37,820 nt of DNA. Source: Dysgonamonadaceae bacterium. Its GTDB lineage: Bacteria > Bacteroidota > Bacteroidia > Bacteroidales > Azobacteroidaceae. A model generated the notes under the pieces. The model saw nothing but the letters and a program-made list of their open reading frames with translations, did no database searches and was not told the origin of the DNA. A program made the translations under genes and the position numbers. Location: assembly GCA_031263685.1 (NCBI GenBank), contig JAISFI010000021.1, forward strand, positions 1 to 37,820, in the 5' to 3' direction. Positions within the stretch are counted from its first letter, which is position 1, and each line of letters opens with the position of its first letter. Of this stretch, positions 21,168 through 29,078 are shown piece after piece.

Positions 21168-21671
21168 TTATTCAGTACAGTATCTTCTTATCAGTTCTCT
21201 CTTCTCAACCTCCGCCATCTTCCGGAGGATTTTCGCCTTATAGCTCGACGGGGCGTGCGGGTTGTGGATGGAAATCGCTTTTTCGATATTCAGCTCCGGG
21301 TTGTGAAAGTCATTGATAGCTCGGAACATTTCCAGCGATTTTTGAATATCGAAGCGGTCGTCGAGCGTATAGACAGCATCGGATTGCACGCGGTTCGCCT
21401 CCTTTATATATATAGGTGTTATCTGAAGAACGCCTCCGTCATTCAGTGTACCGACGGCATTGGGGTTGTTTTCGCTTTCAACTTCGATGAGTGCGAGCGT
21501 GAATATTTGCCATTGCGTTAACGGTTCTTCGGCTTTTTCTATTTCCACCACTTCTATTACGGGCGGCTTGCGTTCAATGCGTTTAATGCGTTCGTGCATA
21601 ATAAAACCGACATAGCACCACAGTCCCATAAATGCAGCGGCAAGTAATGTGTTTTTTGTTTTACTGTTCAT
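21168..21671 (-). CDS. SLT-type lytic transglycosylase, membrane-anchored
   Basis: The product is 167 aa. An N-terminal transmembrane anchor (LLAAAFMGLWCYVGFIM) is followed by a lysozyme-like SLT domain. LALIEVESENNPNAVG places the catalytic Glu at about residue 65 and is followed by GGVLQITPIYIKEANRV and IEKAISIHNPHAP, the expected domain order. It would cleave peptidoglycan glycan strands in the periplasm. Similar proteins occur on Bacteroides mobile elements and phages. Here it sits among replication and integration genes rather than in a lysis cassette, so it may serve lysis, entry or DNA transfer. Confidence 0.85.
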   Translation of the reverse strand: MNSKTKNTLLAAAFMGLWCYVGFIMHERIKRIERKPPVIEVVEIEKAEEPLTQWQIFTLALIEVESENNPNAVGTLNDGGVLQITPIYIKEANRVQSDAVYTLDDRFDIQKSLEMFRAINDFHNPELNIEKAISIHNPHAPSSYKAKILRKMAEVEKRELIRRYCTE

Positions 21672-21717
21672 ATTTATTATTTTTGTTAGTTTTTGAAATT
21701 ATAATTCATTGTTGAAA

Positions 21718-21942
21718 TCATACGGCAAATGCGCTTTTACTGTTTTTCAGCGGATTTCTCGTCAAGGTTCCCGCGCACGGTGGGAGCTGTATGCTTTTCA
21801 CACATTCTTCACATTCCTTTTTAAAAGGGCAGTTTTTACAGAAGCGCGAGAAGTGACGGAAGAAGAAGGCAAAAGTCGCCACCAGTATTACCAGTACGGC
21901 TGCGAATATGATTGCGATTACAGTTATTTCAGTTAGCTGCAT
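21718..21942 (-). CDS. Small membrane protein with Cys cluster
   Basis: The product is 74 aa. An N-terminal transmembrane helix (ITVIAIIFAAVLVILVATFAF) is followed by FCKNCPFKKECEECVKSIQLPPC, six Cys in about 25 residues, a possible metal or disulfide site. The start lies within the end of the upstream gene (14-bp overlap). Function unknown; its neighbours are also membrane proteins. Confidence 0.6.
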   Translation of the reverse strand: MQLTEITVIAIIFAAVLVILVATFAFFFRHFSRFCKNCPFKKECEECVKSIQLPPCAGTLTRNPLKNSKSAFAV

Positions 21943-22264
21943 TTTTTTGAGTTTTGTCGGTTGAAGAAATTTTGATAAGATTTTCGATTTCTACGGCAAT
22001 CGTTTTATAATTATTGATCAGTTCGTAGTTCTCGCTTTCGATGGCTTTTTGCATGGACAGGTTCAGGCAAGACCTCAGCGCCAATAAATTATAATGGTGA
22101 GAGCGGGTGAAGAACTGAAAATGCAAAAGAAGATACTCGTCCTGTGCAAAAATGTTTGCGCGAATCAAATCCAGGCTGCGGCTCATTTTTTCAAAGCACA
22201 GCACCAGCAATACGAGCAATACGAGCAGCACGATTGATAAAATGATGATAATTGTTGTTGTCAT
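21929..22264 (-). CDS. Membrane-anchored helical protein
   Basis: The product is 111 aa. One strongly hydrophobic N-terminal helix (residues 4-23) is followed by a soluble helical domain (LDLIRANIFAQDEYLLLHFQ, then SMQKAIESENYELINN). It is coupled to the upstream gene by a 4-bp ATGA overlap. It resembles spanin- or anchor-type small proteins only in layout; no homology is recognised. Confidence 0.6.
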   Translation of the reverse strand: MTTTIIIILSIVLLVLLVLLVLCFEKMSRSLDLIRANIFAQDEYLLLHFQFFTRSHHYNLLALRSCLNLSMQKAIESENYELINNYKTIAVEIENLIKISSTDKTQKNAAN

Positions 22265-22833
22265 ATTAATTTTTTATTAATAAAGCTTCCACACTCTTCT
22301 CCCCCGATGACGTAATCTTTGGGGATTTTGTTCCACGGTCCATCTTTTTCAAGATTGACGTCATACCGAAAACACGCATACCTGTCCCAGCACCCTTTTG
22401 ATTTGCAGAAAAACGGATTTTTCCGTAACCTGACAAAAGTTTGCTGGGAAATAAATTGGGCATTATCCGGCAACTGCTCCCTGAAACGTTCGGGAACGAT
22501 GCCGGAAATCCATACATGAGCGCACACCAGGAAAGACATGTCGTTGAACATTATAAAAAACATGCCCCGATCAAATTTCCGCGCAGACAATGGAGCGACG
22601 TGCAGTGAATCAAAAATATAATAACTGCCGCCAATAACCGCACTGTGCTGTGGCGGGTTTTCTATTTTATCCATCCAGAAAGCGCATGGGAAGCACAGCG
22701 ATTTTTCGGCCATCTTTTGTGGCAATGGCGCGTATCTGTCAAAGCTTTCCATTATAAAATTCGCCGAGCAGCGGGAACATGTGTAGATGGTCGGGTCGAT
22801 TAAGTGCACTGTGCCCGTTTCGTCTATATACAT
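22261..22833 (-). CDS. Unknown protein with zinc-ribbon-like N-terminus
   Basis: The product is 190 aa. CSRC (residues 19-22) and CFPC (47-50) suggest a zinc ribbon. The rest is aromatic and Cys-containing (FCKSKGCWDRYACFRYD), with a beta-rich middle. No family recognised. It is transcribed from the recombinase promoter, with a 4-bp overlap to the next gene. Confidence 0.65.
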   Translation of the reverse strand: MYIDETGTVHLIDPTIYTCSRCSANFIMESFDRYAPLPQKMAEKSLCFPCAFWMDKIENPPQHSAVIGGSYYIFDSLHVAPLSARKFDRGMFFIMFNDMSFLVCAHVWISGIVPERFREQLPDNAQFISQQTFVRLRKNPFFCKSKGCWDRYACFRYDVNLEKDGPWNKIPKDYVIGGEECGSFINKKLI

Positions 22834-22881
22834 GATTCAAAATATTATTGCCGTTTTGCCGGCGGTTATTTGATTTATCAT

Positions 22882-23469
22882 TTAAAACCTGATTGAATTA
22901 TAAACGCCGTTGATTTCTTCCTGCGTCAGTCCGATATAAGCTTTTGTTGCCGCAATGCTTGTATGGTTCAGGATTTTGTTCAGCAGAATAATGCTTTCGG
23001 CACTTTTGTTATTGCTTTCATATACGTACCGGCCAAAAGTTTTCCGGAATGTATGCGTAGAAAAATTCCCTATGTCCAGATTGTATTTAAGCTTAAATTC
23101 CTTCAGTTTCCTGTTGACGTATTGAACGGAGAAACCTTCGACCGATTTGCTGGTACCGAAAACAAAGCTGTCGATCGGCGGACGTCCGAGCAAAATATAC
23201 ATTTCATTTAATTTTTTCTTGACGGAAGGATTGAAGATAATGTTTCGCGGTTTTCCGGTTTTTTTTTCTGTCACCATGATCTGGTCCCTGTTCAGTATGT
23301 CCGACCATTTTCTGCTCAATACATCAGATGCGCGACATGCGGTGCAAAGCGAAAGTCTTGCATACATTTCCCAAATGTATTCCCTGTCTTCGTGAAGACT
23401 GTTGACGAGCCTTTCGTACTCGGAATATTCGAGATGCTCGCTTGTTGTAATCATTCCTTTATTTGCCAT
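22882..23469 (-). CDS. Minimal tyrosine recombinase (integrase)
   Basis: The product is 195 aa and consists almost only of the catalytic domain. The expected residues are present: Arg46 (TACRASDVL), Lys near 70-72 (EKKTGKPR), His139-x-x-Arg142 (HTFRK), His169 (LNHTS) and Tyr178 (KAYIG). The usual N-terminal arm-binding and core-binding SAM-like domains (about 100-200 residues in typical phage integrases) are missing. It would cut and rejoin DNA for integration, excision, inversion or dimer resolution. A strong promoter and a long inverted repeat lie directly upstream and may form its control or recombination site. Confidence 0.9.
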   Translation of the reverse strand: MANKGMITTSEHLEYSEYERLVNSLHEDREYIWEMYARLSLCTACRASDVLSRKWSDILNRDQIMVTEKKTGKPRNIIFNPSVKKKLNEMYILLGRPPIDSFVFGTSKSVEGFSVQYVNRKLKEFKLKYNLDIGNFSTHTFRKTFGRYVYESNNKSAESIILLNKILNHTSIAATKAYIGLTQEEINGVYNSIRF

Positions 23470-23495
23470 TTTTATTTAGTTTTAATTTACAGTTA

Positions 23496-23526
23496 CAAAT
23501 ATACAAAGAGAAACTGAACTGACAAA
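23496..23526 (-). promoter_or_regulatory. Recombinase promoter
   Basis: The minus strand reads TTTG (23523-23526), 19 bp, TATATTTG (23496-23503), a near-ideal Bacteroidetes promoter 27 bp before the recombinase start. The -33 element overlaps the left arm of the 23524-23568 inverted repeat, suggesting control by a bound protein. Confidence 0.7.
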
Positions 23527-23568
23527 ATTATTTTATACAAAAAGTTCAAATGTGCATAAAATAATTTT
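23524..23568. repeat. 13-bp inverted repeat upstream of the recombinase
   Basis: AAAATTATTTTAT (23524-23536) and ATAAAATAATTTT (23556-23568) are perfect complements separated by 19 bp. It could be a recombinase core or arm site, or an operator. No second copy was noticed in the window. Confidence 0.7.
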
Positions 23569-23601
23569 ATTGTCATTGCAAATCAGTAATTTATATTAAA
23601 A

Positions 23602-23632
23602 CCAAAAGGCTGCCATTACGACAGCCTTTTGG
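23602..23632 (-). terminator. Terminator after DNA ligase
   Basis: A perfect 11-bp stem (CCAAAAGGCTG 23602-23612 with CAGCCTTTTGG 23622-23632) has a 9-nt loop. It lies 8 bp after the ligase stop, with a TTTTAATAT tail on the minus strand. Confidence 0.8.
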
Positions 23633-23639
23633 CGGACGA

Positions 23640-25586
23640 TTACTGATTTTGCAGCAGCGATTCCAGCTCTTTAATATCCATTATCTTGATATTTAGCTGT
23701 TTGGCCTTTACAATCTTGCTGGAAGTGGCGTTTTTGTCGTTGACGGCCAGCACGGTTGTATTTTTGGAAACAGAAGAAGCTATTTTACCGCCTTCCCGGA
23801 GAATCTGCTTTTCCAAATCTTCGTTCCTTATTCCGGAAAAGCAAACAGCCATTCCTTTACATACTCCGTTTTCATTCACATCTTCCTTTTGCGGAGGAAG
23901 CACCGGAATTTCCGTGTCATGCAAAAATTTGGAAAACGGATGAACACCCAGATAAAATGACTGCATCGTCTTCGAAAGTTTTTCAAAATTATTTACCGCA
24001 TCAGGCGGCACAACATACTGCCTGTTGTAAAACGAGTGCAAATCATCTTCGTTGCCGGCCAAATCATCCAAAATCTTCTGCGCCTTAACTTTTCCGATTC
24101 CCTCAAAACAGTCGCTGGCGTGCATGAGTGTAGGCATATCGACTCCGGCCATTATTTTCCGGTTGTTGGCAAGAACGGTGTTTGCGATCGATTCTCCAAA
24201 GCCGTCAATTTGAACAAGCTCGTCGAATGTGATGTTCAGGATGCTTTCAATGGAAGTAAAACCGGCATTGAAAATTTTAGCGAAAGTTTCTTCTCCGGTG
24301 TTTTCCGCCCCGCAGGTCAGGAAAAAGAAAATTATTTTCGCCAGCCGTTTCCCGCGGCAGTCGGGATTCGTGCAGCACAGTTCCACGTGAGAATGATTCC
24401 ACGCCGTCGGGTATCCGCAGTGCGGACATTCGGCCAGATCGTCCCACAATGAATTTAATTCTTCCTTGCTTGCAGGATCCAGCGTTTTAAGGATTTTGGG
24501 AATCACGCCGCCCGACCTTGTGACGAGGATTTTTGCTCCTTTTGCGATTTCCATCTCACTGATCCACGACGCATTGTATCCGGTGGGGTTCTCCATGTTG
24601 CAGTCGCCGGTATCTACCGCTTCCATATTCACAACCGGTTTCAGCGCCCCTGATTTGCTTGCGCTCCATGTGATGCCCTTTACGGTGGTTTCAAATATTT
24701 CGGTAAAATCCGGGTGCTTGTAGGCGATGGCGTAGAGTGGATTTCCGGTTGACTGATGTCGACCGATGGTTTTCCAGATGTTCAGGTCATTTATATATAT
24801 GACAACGCCGTCGATGGGGTATATTTTGCTCCACTTATTGAAATCGGCCATCAAATCACTGTCGTTCAGTTCTTTAAGCGTTGTTTTGCGATACAGTGGA
24901 ATCTGATTGAATGTCCGGCAAAGCCCGTTCAGCAACTCCTCGTAAGTATCGTGATCTTTTAGCGAAGAATCGTCCACCCCGTATCTGTAAAAAGTTGCGT
25001 ACTGGAGATATGAAGAGGGCGCGTCGCGGTTAATCAGTCCGGCAACCGTATTTCTCGGCGACTTGAACGGATCTCCGGTATATGCAGATACCTTTCCTTT
25101 GAAATAGGTGTTCCAGTTATTATGGCTGAATACCAGTTCGCCGTAAGTATGCAGCGCCACAGTAATATCCGATTCCACGCCGGCCATCAGACAGTGATCG
25201 GTGCAGTCCTGGCCTTCGTTTTCTGCTCCTCCGCGCGAGTACGCCCTGCCGGTAAATTCGCCGTGCAGCAGGGATACGCCGTCAAACTTGGGCATGACTG
25301 TTACTTCCGTGCTGTCGGGGAGTGACAGGGAGGCTTGCCATTTGGATATGTCGTACTGATCTTTGGCCTTGTTCAGGGACTTCATCTGTATTGGCAGCGA
25401 AATTTTCCTTTCGGAAGAAACAGCAGCCGGCTCAGGATTTTTAAACCATTCATTATCGGGGTCGGCCTCTTTAAGCTGTGCTGTCAGCGAATCATATTCC
25501 GAATCCGATATTTCAGGATTCCCTTCGCGATAGAGCCTGTTGTGCCGCCTGAGCGTTTCGAGCATTTTTATACTTTCTGTTTTCAT
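23640..25586 (-). CDS. ligA: NAD-dependent DNA ligase
   Basis: The product is 648 aa. The adenylation domain has MPKFDGVSLL with catalytic Lys100 (KxDG), then GELVF, SPRNTVAGLI and DGVVIYI, ending with AIAYKHPDF. The OB fold (VTRSGGVIPKI), a Cys4 zinc finger (CPHCG ... CCTNPDC), HhH repeats (ITFDELVQIDGFGESIA) and a C-terminal BRCT domain (GMAVCFSGIRNEDLEKQILREGG) follow. The early N-terminal Ia domain is also present (YREGNPEISDSEYDSL). All catalytic domains look intact, so it should seal nicks using NAD+. Full-length LigA in a phage of this kind is notable; it probably serves phage replication or repair. A terminator follows and dut lies upstream. Confidence 0.95.
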   Translation of the reverse strand: MKTESIKMLETLRRHNRLYREGNPEISDSEYDSLTAQLKEADPDNEWFKNPEPAAVSSERKISLPIQMKSLNKAKDQYDISKWQASLSLPDSTEVTVMPKFDGVSLLHGEFTGRAYSRGGAENEGQDCTDHCLMAGVESDITVALHTYGELVFSHNNWNTYFKGKVSAYTGDPFKSPRNTVAGLINRDAPSSYLQYATFYRYGVDDSSLKDHDTYEELLNGLCRTFNQIPLYRKTTLKELNDSDLMADFNKWSKIYPIDGVVIYINDLNIWKTIGRHQSTGNPLYAIAYKHPDFTEIFETTVKGITWSASKSGALKPVVNMEAVDTGDCNMENPTGYNASWISEMEIAKGAKILVTRSGGVIPKILKTLDPASKEELNSLWDDLAECPHCGYPTAWNHSHVELCCTNPDCRGKRLAKIIFFFLTCGAENTGEETFAKIFNAGFTSIESILNITFDELVQIDGFGESIANTVLANNRKIMAGVDMPTLMHASDCFEGIGKVKAQKILDDLAGNEDDLHSFYNRQYVVPPDAVNNFEKLSKTMQSFYLGVHPFSKFLHDTEIPVLPPQKEDVNENGVCKGMAVCFSGIRNEDLEKQILREGGKIASSVSKNTTVLAVNDKNATSSKIVKAKQLNIKIMDIKELESLLQNQ

Positions 25587-25604
25587 ATAATATAGCGTTT
25601 AATA

Positions 25605-26039
25605 TTATTTTTTACCGGTAGAGCCAAAGCCGCCACCGCCTCTTTCGCTTTCGTCAAGCTGTTCTGCTTCCACCCACTGCGCCTGTTCGCATTTCGCGAC
25701 AATCATCTGTGCAATTCGATCTCCGTCTTCAATGACAAAGTCTTTCGGAGAATGATTGATGAGAATTACGCCTATTTCCCCGCGATAATCGGCGTCGATA
25801 CTGCCTGGGGCATTAAGAACCGTGACTCCGCTTTTAACTGCCAGCCCGCTTCGGGGTCTGATTTGTGCCTCGTAGCCTTCGGGCAGCTCTATAAATAATC
25901 CGGTTGGGATAAGAGCGTAATACGACGGTTGCAGTATAACAGGATATTCGAGGTTTGCCCGAATGTCCATTCCTGCCGACATTTTGGTTGCATATTCCGG
26001 CAACCGGTGTTTTGACTTGTTGATTACTTTAATTTTCAT
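25605..26039 (-). CDS. dut: dUTP diphosphatase
   Basis: The product is 144 aa from the ATG at 26037-26039; a longer frame upstream overlaps the neighbouring gene and is not used. All five trimeric dUTPase motifs are present in order: [37 protein letters not shown] and [10 protein letters not shown]. It hydrolyses dUTP to dUMP and pyrophosphate, keeping uracil out of phage DNA. The start overlaps the upstream stop by 4 bp, so it is coupled to the 26036-26374 gene and forms an operon with ligA. Confidence 0.97.
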   Translation of the reverse strand: MKIKVINKSKHRLPEYATKMSAGMDIRANLEYPVILQPSYYALIPTGLFIELPEGYEAQIRPRSGLAVKSGVTVLNAPGSIDADYRGEIGVILINHSPKDFVIEDGDRIAQMIVAKCEQAQWVEAEQLDESERGGGGFGSTGKK

Positions 26040-26374
26040 ACCTGTGTTTCTTTTGTTGATTTGTTGTATTTCATGCCCCTGCGACTCATTTGGGCGTCTG
26101 GGTACAGCTTTCTCTCCACTTCGCAAAGTTTGTCGTATTCTTCCAAACAAAGAACACCCAAATCTTCCATGTAGATTCTAACATTTTTTTGAGCCTGCCG
26201 CATGTACCGGTTTTTTGCGGAAATACATTTCCCCGAACATGCGTAGTGCACAGACTGCGTGTGAATCCCCAGCGCTTTTGCAGCCTCGTAAGACGAGCTG
26301 TAAATTCCCGTCAGGCGCTTGTGTGCATTGAAAACCAACACTTGTCTGGTTTCCGTTTTTTTAAGATTGCTCAT
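26036..26374 (-). CDS. Homing-endonuclease-associated DNA-binding-like protein
   Basis: The product is 112 aa. Residues about 14-60 ([20 protein letters not shown], then [19 protein letters not shown], then NRYMRQA) resemble the NUMOD/IENR1 modules that bind DNA in HNH and GIY-YIG homing endonucleases. The nuclease domain itself is absent. The C-terminal part is acidic then basic. It may be a free-standing DNA-binding protein or a remnant of a homing endonuclease. Confidence 0.55.
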   Translation of the reverse strand: MSNLKKTETRQVLVFNAHKRLTGIYSSSYEAAKALGIHTQSVHYACSGKCISAKNRYMRQAQKNVRIYMEDLGVLCLEEYDKLCEVERKLYPDAQMSRRGMKYNKSTKETQV

Positions 26375-26813
26375 TCCCTATTATATCTTTTAGCGTTTCC
26401 GCAGGCAGTCTTTTGGCGAAATTGAGCATTTGCGTATCGGATACGCAAATCCCAACTGTAAACAGATCGTTCATCCGCTCGCACATGTATGCCAGGAAAT
26501 CGGGTTCGAAAAAAGATATAAAAAGGTACAGGAAAGTACCGTCAATTAATAAATGTCCTTCTGTGTTCAGCTTGCATATATCACCCCTGTCTGTTATCTG
26601 ATATACTTTGCACAGCGCTTCGACCGGAGCGTTGTAATCCCTGAAGAAATCGCCTGCACTTAAAGACGGCTGTTTTTTTTGAATATATATGGTGGCATCG
26701 AAGTATGTGATGCCGTTTTCAATTGATGTCCCGAAGAGCATTTCGGGAAATTCCGGGAGGGCTTGCTCGTTGCACTGAATATTGACTGGCCTTCCGCTTA
26801 TGTTTGGAATCAT
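26361..26813 (-). CDS. Hypothetical phage protein
   Basis: The product is 150 aa. It is a mixed alpha/beta protein with an aromatic stretch (LLIDGTFLYLFISFFEPDFLAYM) and no known motif. The start overlaps the upstream DUF4494-like stop by 4 bp, and its own stop overlaps the next gene by 14 bp, so it is part of the same operon. Family unknown. Confidence 0.65.
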   Translation of the reverse strand: MIPNISGRPVNIQCNEQALPEFPEMLFGTSIENGITYFDATIYIQKKQPSLSAGDFFRDYNAPVEALCKVYQITDRGDICKLNTEGHLLIDGTFLYLFISFFEPDFLAYMCERMNDLFTVGICVSDTQMLNFAKRLPAETLKDIIGNEQS

Positions 26814-27364
26814 TTAAGCTGTTTGGATGCTTCCAGTTTTTCTTTATGCACCTGTGGAGACCAGAGGATTGATTCCGCCCGGTCGTACTTGCTGTCGCGG
26901 ATTACGAAGTCCCGCGTTTCATTCTTCTTCAGAAACCTTTCGACAATATCTGAAGCGTCGGCATTGGATGTGGCCGGCGTGTAGATCGTATCGCTCGAAT
27001 ACTTCTCCTTCCCGGATTTTTCATCCAGCTCGATGTACATCACCTTGACGGCATAAAGGCCGGTTCCGGTGCTGTCATCTTCCTCAAAATAGCTGGTAAC
27101 GAGACCCTCCGTCAGCGTGTCGTCGTAACGCAAAGTTGAGTTGTAGAGCAGCTCTCCGATTTTCGTCTTTACAATCTCGAACGTGAAAAGTGAACCGAAC
27201 TGCGCCCGGTTTTGATCTTCCGCAATGGCGCAGGCCACTTTTTCCGCTTCCGTGTAGCTGGAGGCCAGCACAAGCTCTTCCGTTTTCTTTTTTGTCAGGC
27301 TTCCGTCTCCATTTTCGGCAACCCATCCCGTTTTGATACGGTAATAATTAAATCCGTTTTCCAT
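26810..27364 (-). CDS. DUF4494-like protein
   Basis: The product is 184 aa. The order YYRIKTGWVAENGDG ... EELVLASSYTEAE ... GLYAVKVMYIELDEKSGKEK ... ADASDIVERFL matches DUF4494, a Bacteroidetes family that begins with a VKV-type strand followed by ...DALSFTEAE. Two related beta-alpha halves are visible. Function unknown. It is the first gene of the leftward 27403 promoter operon. Confidence 0.75.
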   Translation of the reverse strand: MENGFNYYRIKTGWVAENGDGSLTKKKTEELVLASSYTEAEKVACAIAEDQNRAQFGSLFTFEIVKTKIGELLYNSTLRYDDTLTEGLVTSYFEEDDSTGTGLYAVKVMYIELDEKSGKEKYSSDTIYTPATSNADASDIVERFLKKNETRDFVIRDSKYDRAESILWSPQVHKEKLEASKQLK

Positions 27365-27402
27365 TTGAATAAGTTTTTAAATTAATATTTATAATACGCC
27401 GG

Positions 27403-27434
27403 CAAATATATTTTTGTTTATTTGATTATGCAAA
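27403..27434 (-). promoter_or_regulatory. Leftward promoter of the DUF4494-dut-ligA operon
   Basis: The minus strand reads TTTG (27431-27434), 20 bp, TATATTTG (27403-27410), about 39 bp before the 27364 start. No consensus promoter was found facing right, toward the structural operon; that start may need an activator. Confidence 0.65.
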
Positions 27435-27618
27435 TTATACAGCAGCTTTAACATATTAAATTTTTTATTTTCCATGATAATCAACGTTATAAGCTACGTT
27501 AATATTTTAATAAAAACATTATTTTGCATTTCAAACTGATAAGCGGACTTAAAATACACTTCCCCTCATAAAAACTGTCCGTCGCCCATCATCCTATTCT
27601 TTCTAAAAGACAGTATAA

Positions 27619-28974
27619 ATGAAAGTACATACAACAGAAAAACTTGATCCGCAACTGTTCGAGAGCATTTTCAGAACAAACAAGAAAACGATTCAGGAAT
27701 ATGTTTGGGAAATAGAACGGTATTGCCGGTTCAAATCCGTTCAGCATCAGGTTGTTGACGGCGCGGTGCTGGACGACAGGGGAAAGCTGATTGACCTCTA
27801 TGAGGCTTGCCTGCAACAGGATGCCCACCTCTCGGCAGTTCTTGAAACGCTTATTTCGCAGATTGTTGGCGAACGCTACATGCTTGCCCGGCAAAACGAC
27901 AAGGGGAAATATGTAAAGGATGTAGAGGAAACCCGGAAGATACAGGGCACCCAGTTTGTCAAGATTATTCGAGGCATTGTCGAGGCAAAGCTGTTCGGAT
28001 ATACGCTGCTGGAGATATTTCCCACAACGGACGGGCGGACAGGCCGGCTGAAGGAGGTTAATATTGTAGAGCGGCGCAACGTGCTGCCCGACCAGCGGAG
28101 AGCCATATTGAGGCAAAGCATGTGGAGTCCCGGATGGGATCTTGATTCTTCGCAGTACCGCGACAACTATATTCTTATCAATTCCGGGACACTTGGACTG
28201 TTTTCCGCAACGACACCGCTTGTGCTTGCGAAAAAATTTACGATGGCCAATTACGTGAACTTTTCGCACACCTACGGGCAGCCGATTATACACGGCAAAA
28301 CAGACAGTGAAAGCAACAGCGACCGCAAGAAGCTGGCCAACGAAATAGCCAGCGCCGCGCAGAACAAGGTAATTATTACCGGGTTGACCGATGAGATAGA
28401 CATCAAGACCTTCACCATGTCCAATTCGGAAAAGATATATACCGGCTTGATTGACACTGTTAACGCCGAAGTCTCCAACCTTATACTCGGAAGCGAGAGC
28501 ATGGCCGGAGCCACACAGTCGTATGTCGGCTCTACCAACGCCCACCAGGACATATTCAGGGATCGCGTGGATGTTTACCGGGAAGACATCGAGAATGTGA
28601 TGAACGAAGAAATCATTCCGCGCCTCGTGAAAATGCACTACCTGAAGCCCGGATTGGACTTCAAGTACTCCAACCGCCTTGAAATGTCCAACAAGGACAA
28701 GATAAATCTCTATACATTTTTAACAGACCGGTATGTTATCGGAGCCGACGAGATAGAGAAGGAATTTGGCGTAACGGTTGGCGCACAGTTGAATCTGGAA
28801 GTTGACCTCGATGGCAGCGTTGAACCTGAATTGATTTTTGAAGATGGAGAAGAAGAAGAAGGCGGACGAAAACGTAAACGCAAAAGAAATCGCCGGCGCA
28901 TCATGTCGGACGAAGAATACTATAAAAGATACGGAGCGCACAGAACCGTAAATTTTTTAAGGGAGAGAAAGTAG
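27619..28974 (+). CDS. DUF935 (Mu gp29-like) portal protein
   Basis: The product is 451 aa. The family pattern is present: an early ...DAHLSAVLETLISQIVGERY, EAKLFGYTLLEIFP, FTMANYVNFSHTYGQPIIHGK, then IDIKTFTMSN and LILGSESMAGATQSYVGS. The C-terminal tail is acidic then basic (GEEEEGGRKRKRKRNRRR). It forms the portal ring through which DNA enters the head. The gene ends in TTTTTTA-AGG followed by a stop six codons later; a -1 shift there would join it to the next gene (see the frameshift entry). Confidence 0.92.
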   Translation: MKVHTTEKLDPQLFESIFRTNKKTIQEYVWEIERYCRFKSVQHQVVDGAVLDDRGKLIDLYEACLQQDAHLSAVLETLISQIVGERYMLARQNDKGKYVKDVEETRKIQGTQFVKIIRGIVEAKLFGYTLLEIFPTTDGRTGRLKEVNIVERRNVLPDQRRAILRQSMWSPGWDLDSSQYRDNYILINSGTLGLFSATTPLVLAKKFTMANYVNFSHTYGQPIIHGKTDSESNSDRKKLANEIASAAQNKVIITGLTDEIDIKTFTMSNSEKIYTGLIDTVNAEVSNLILGSESMAGATQSYVGSTNAHQDIFRDRVDVYREDIENVMNEEIIPRLVKMHYLKPGLDFKYSNRLEMSNKDKINLYTFLTDRYVIGADEIEKEFGVTVGAQLNLEVDLDGSVEPELIFEDGEEEEGGRKRKRKRNRRRIMSDEEYYKRYGAHRTVNFLRERK

Positions 28975-29017
28975 GCGGCGGCAGCTCTCTCTCCGAAGTA
29001 CTGGCTAAAAAGCCGCC
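28953..29017 (+). promoter_or_regulatory. Possible -1 frameshift site joining portal and F-like protein
   Basis: T_TTT_TTA (28953-28959) lies in the portal reading frame as X_XXY_YYZ. After it, GGAGAGA (28962-28968) can pair with TCTCTCC (28988-28994), and GGCGGC (28974-28979) in the loop can pair with GCCGCC (29012-29017), giving an H-type pseudoknot. The -1 frame is open from 28926 to 29873. A shift would make a portal-F fusion of about 751 aa. The 2-nt gap from heptamer to stem is shorter than usual. A missing T in the sequence would look the same. Confidence 0.5.
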
Positions 29018-29078
29018 AACCCCCGATAAGGAAGAACAGGAGAAGGAATATCTCGCCATATTTGGGATATTCAGGAAA

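Noticed and set aside
27589-28638. 349-aa leftward open frame opposite the portal gene
   Set aside because: It is the antisense shadow of the DUF935 portal gene, which has clear family motifs.
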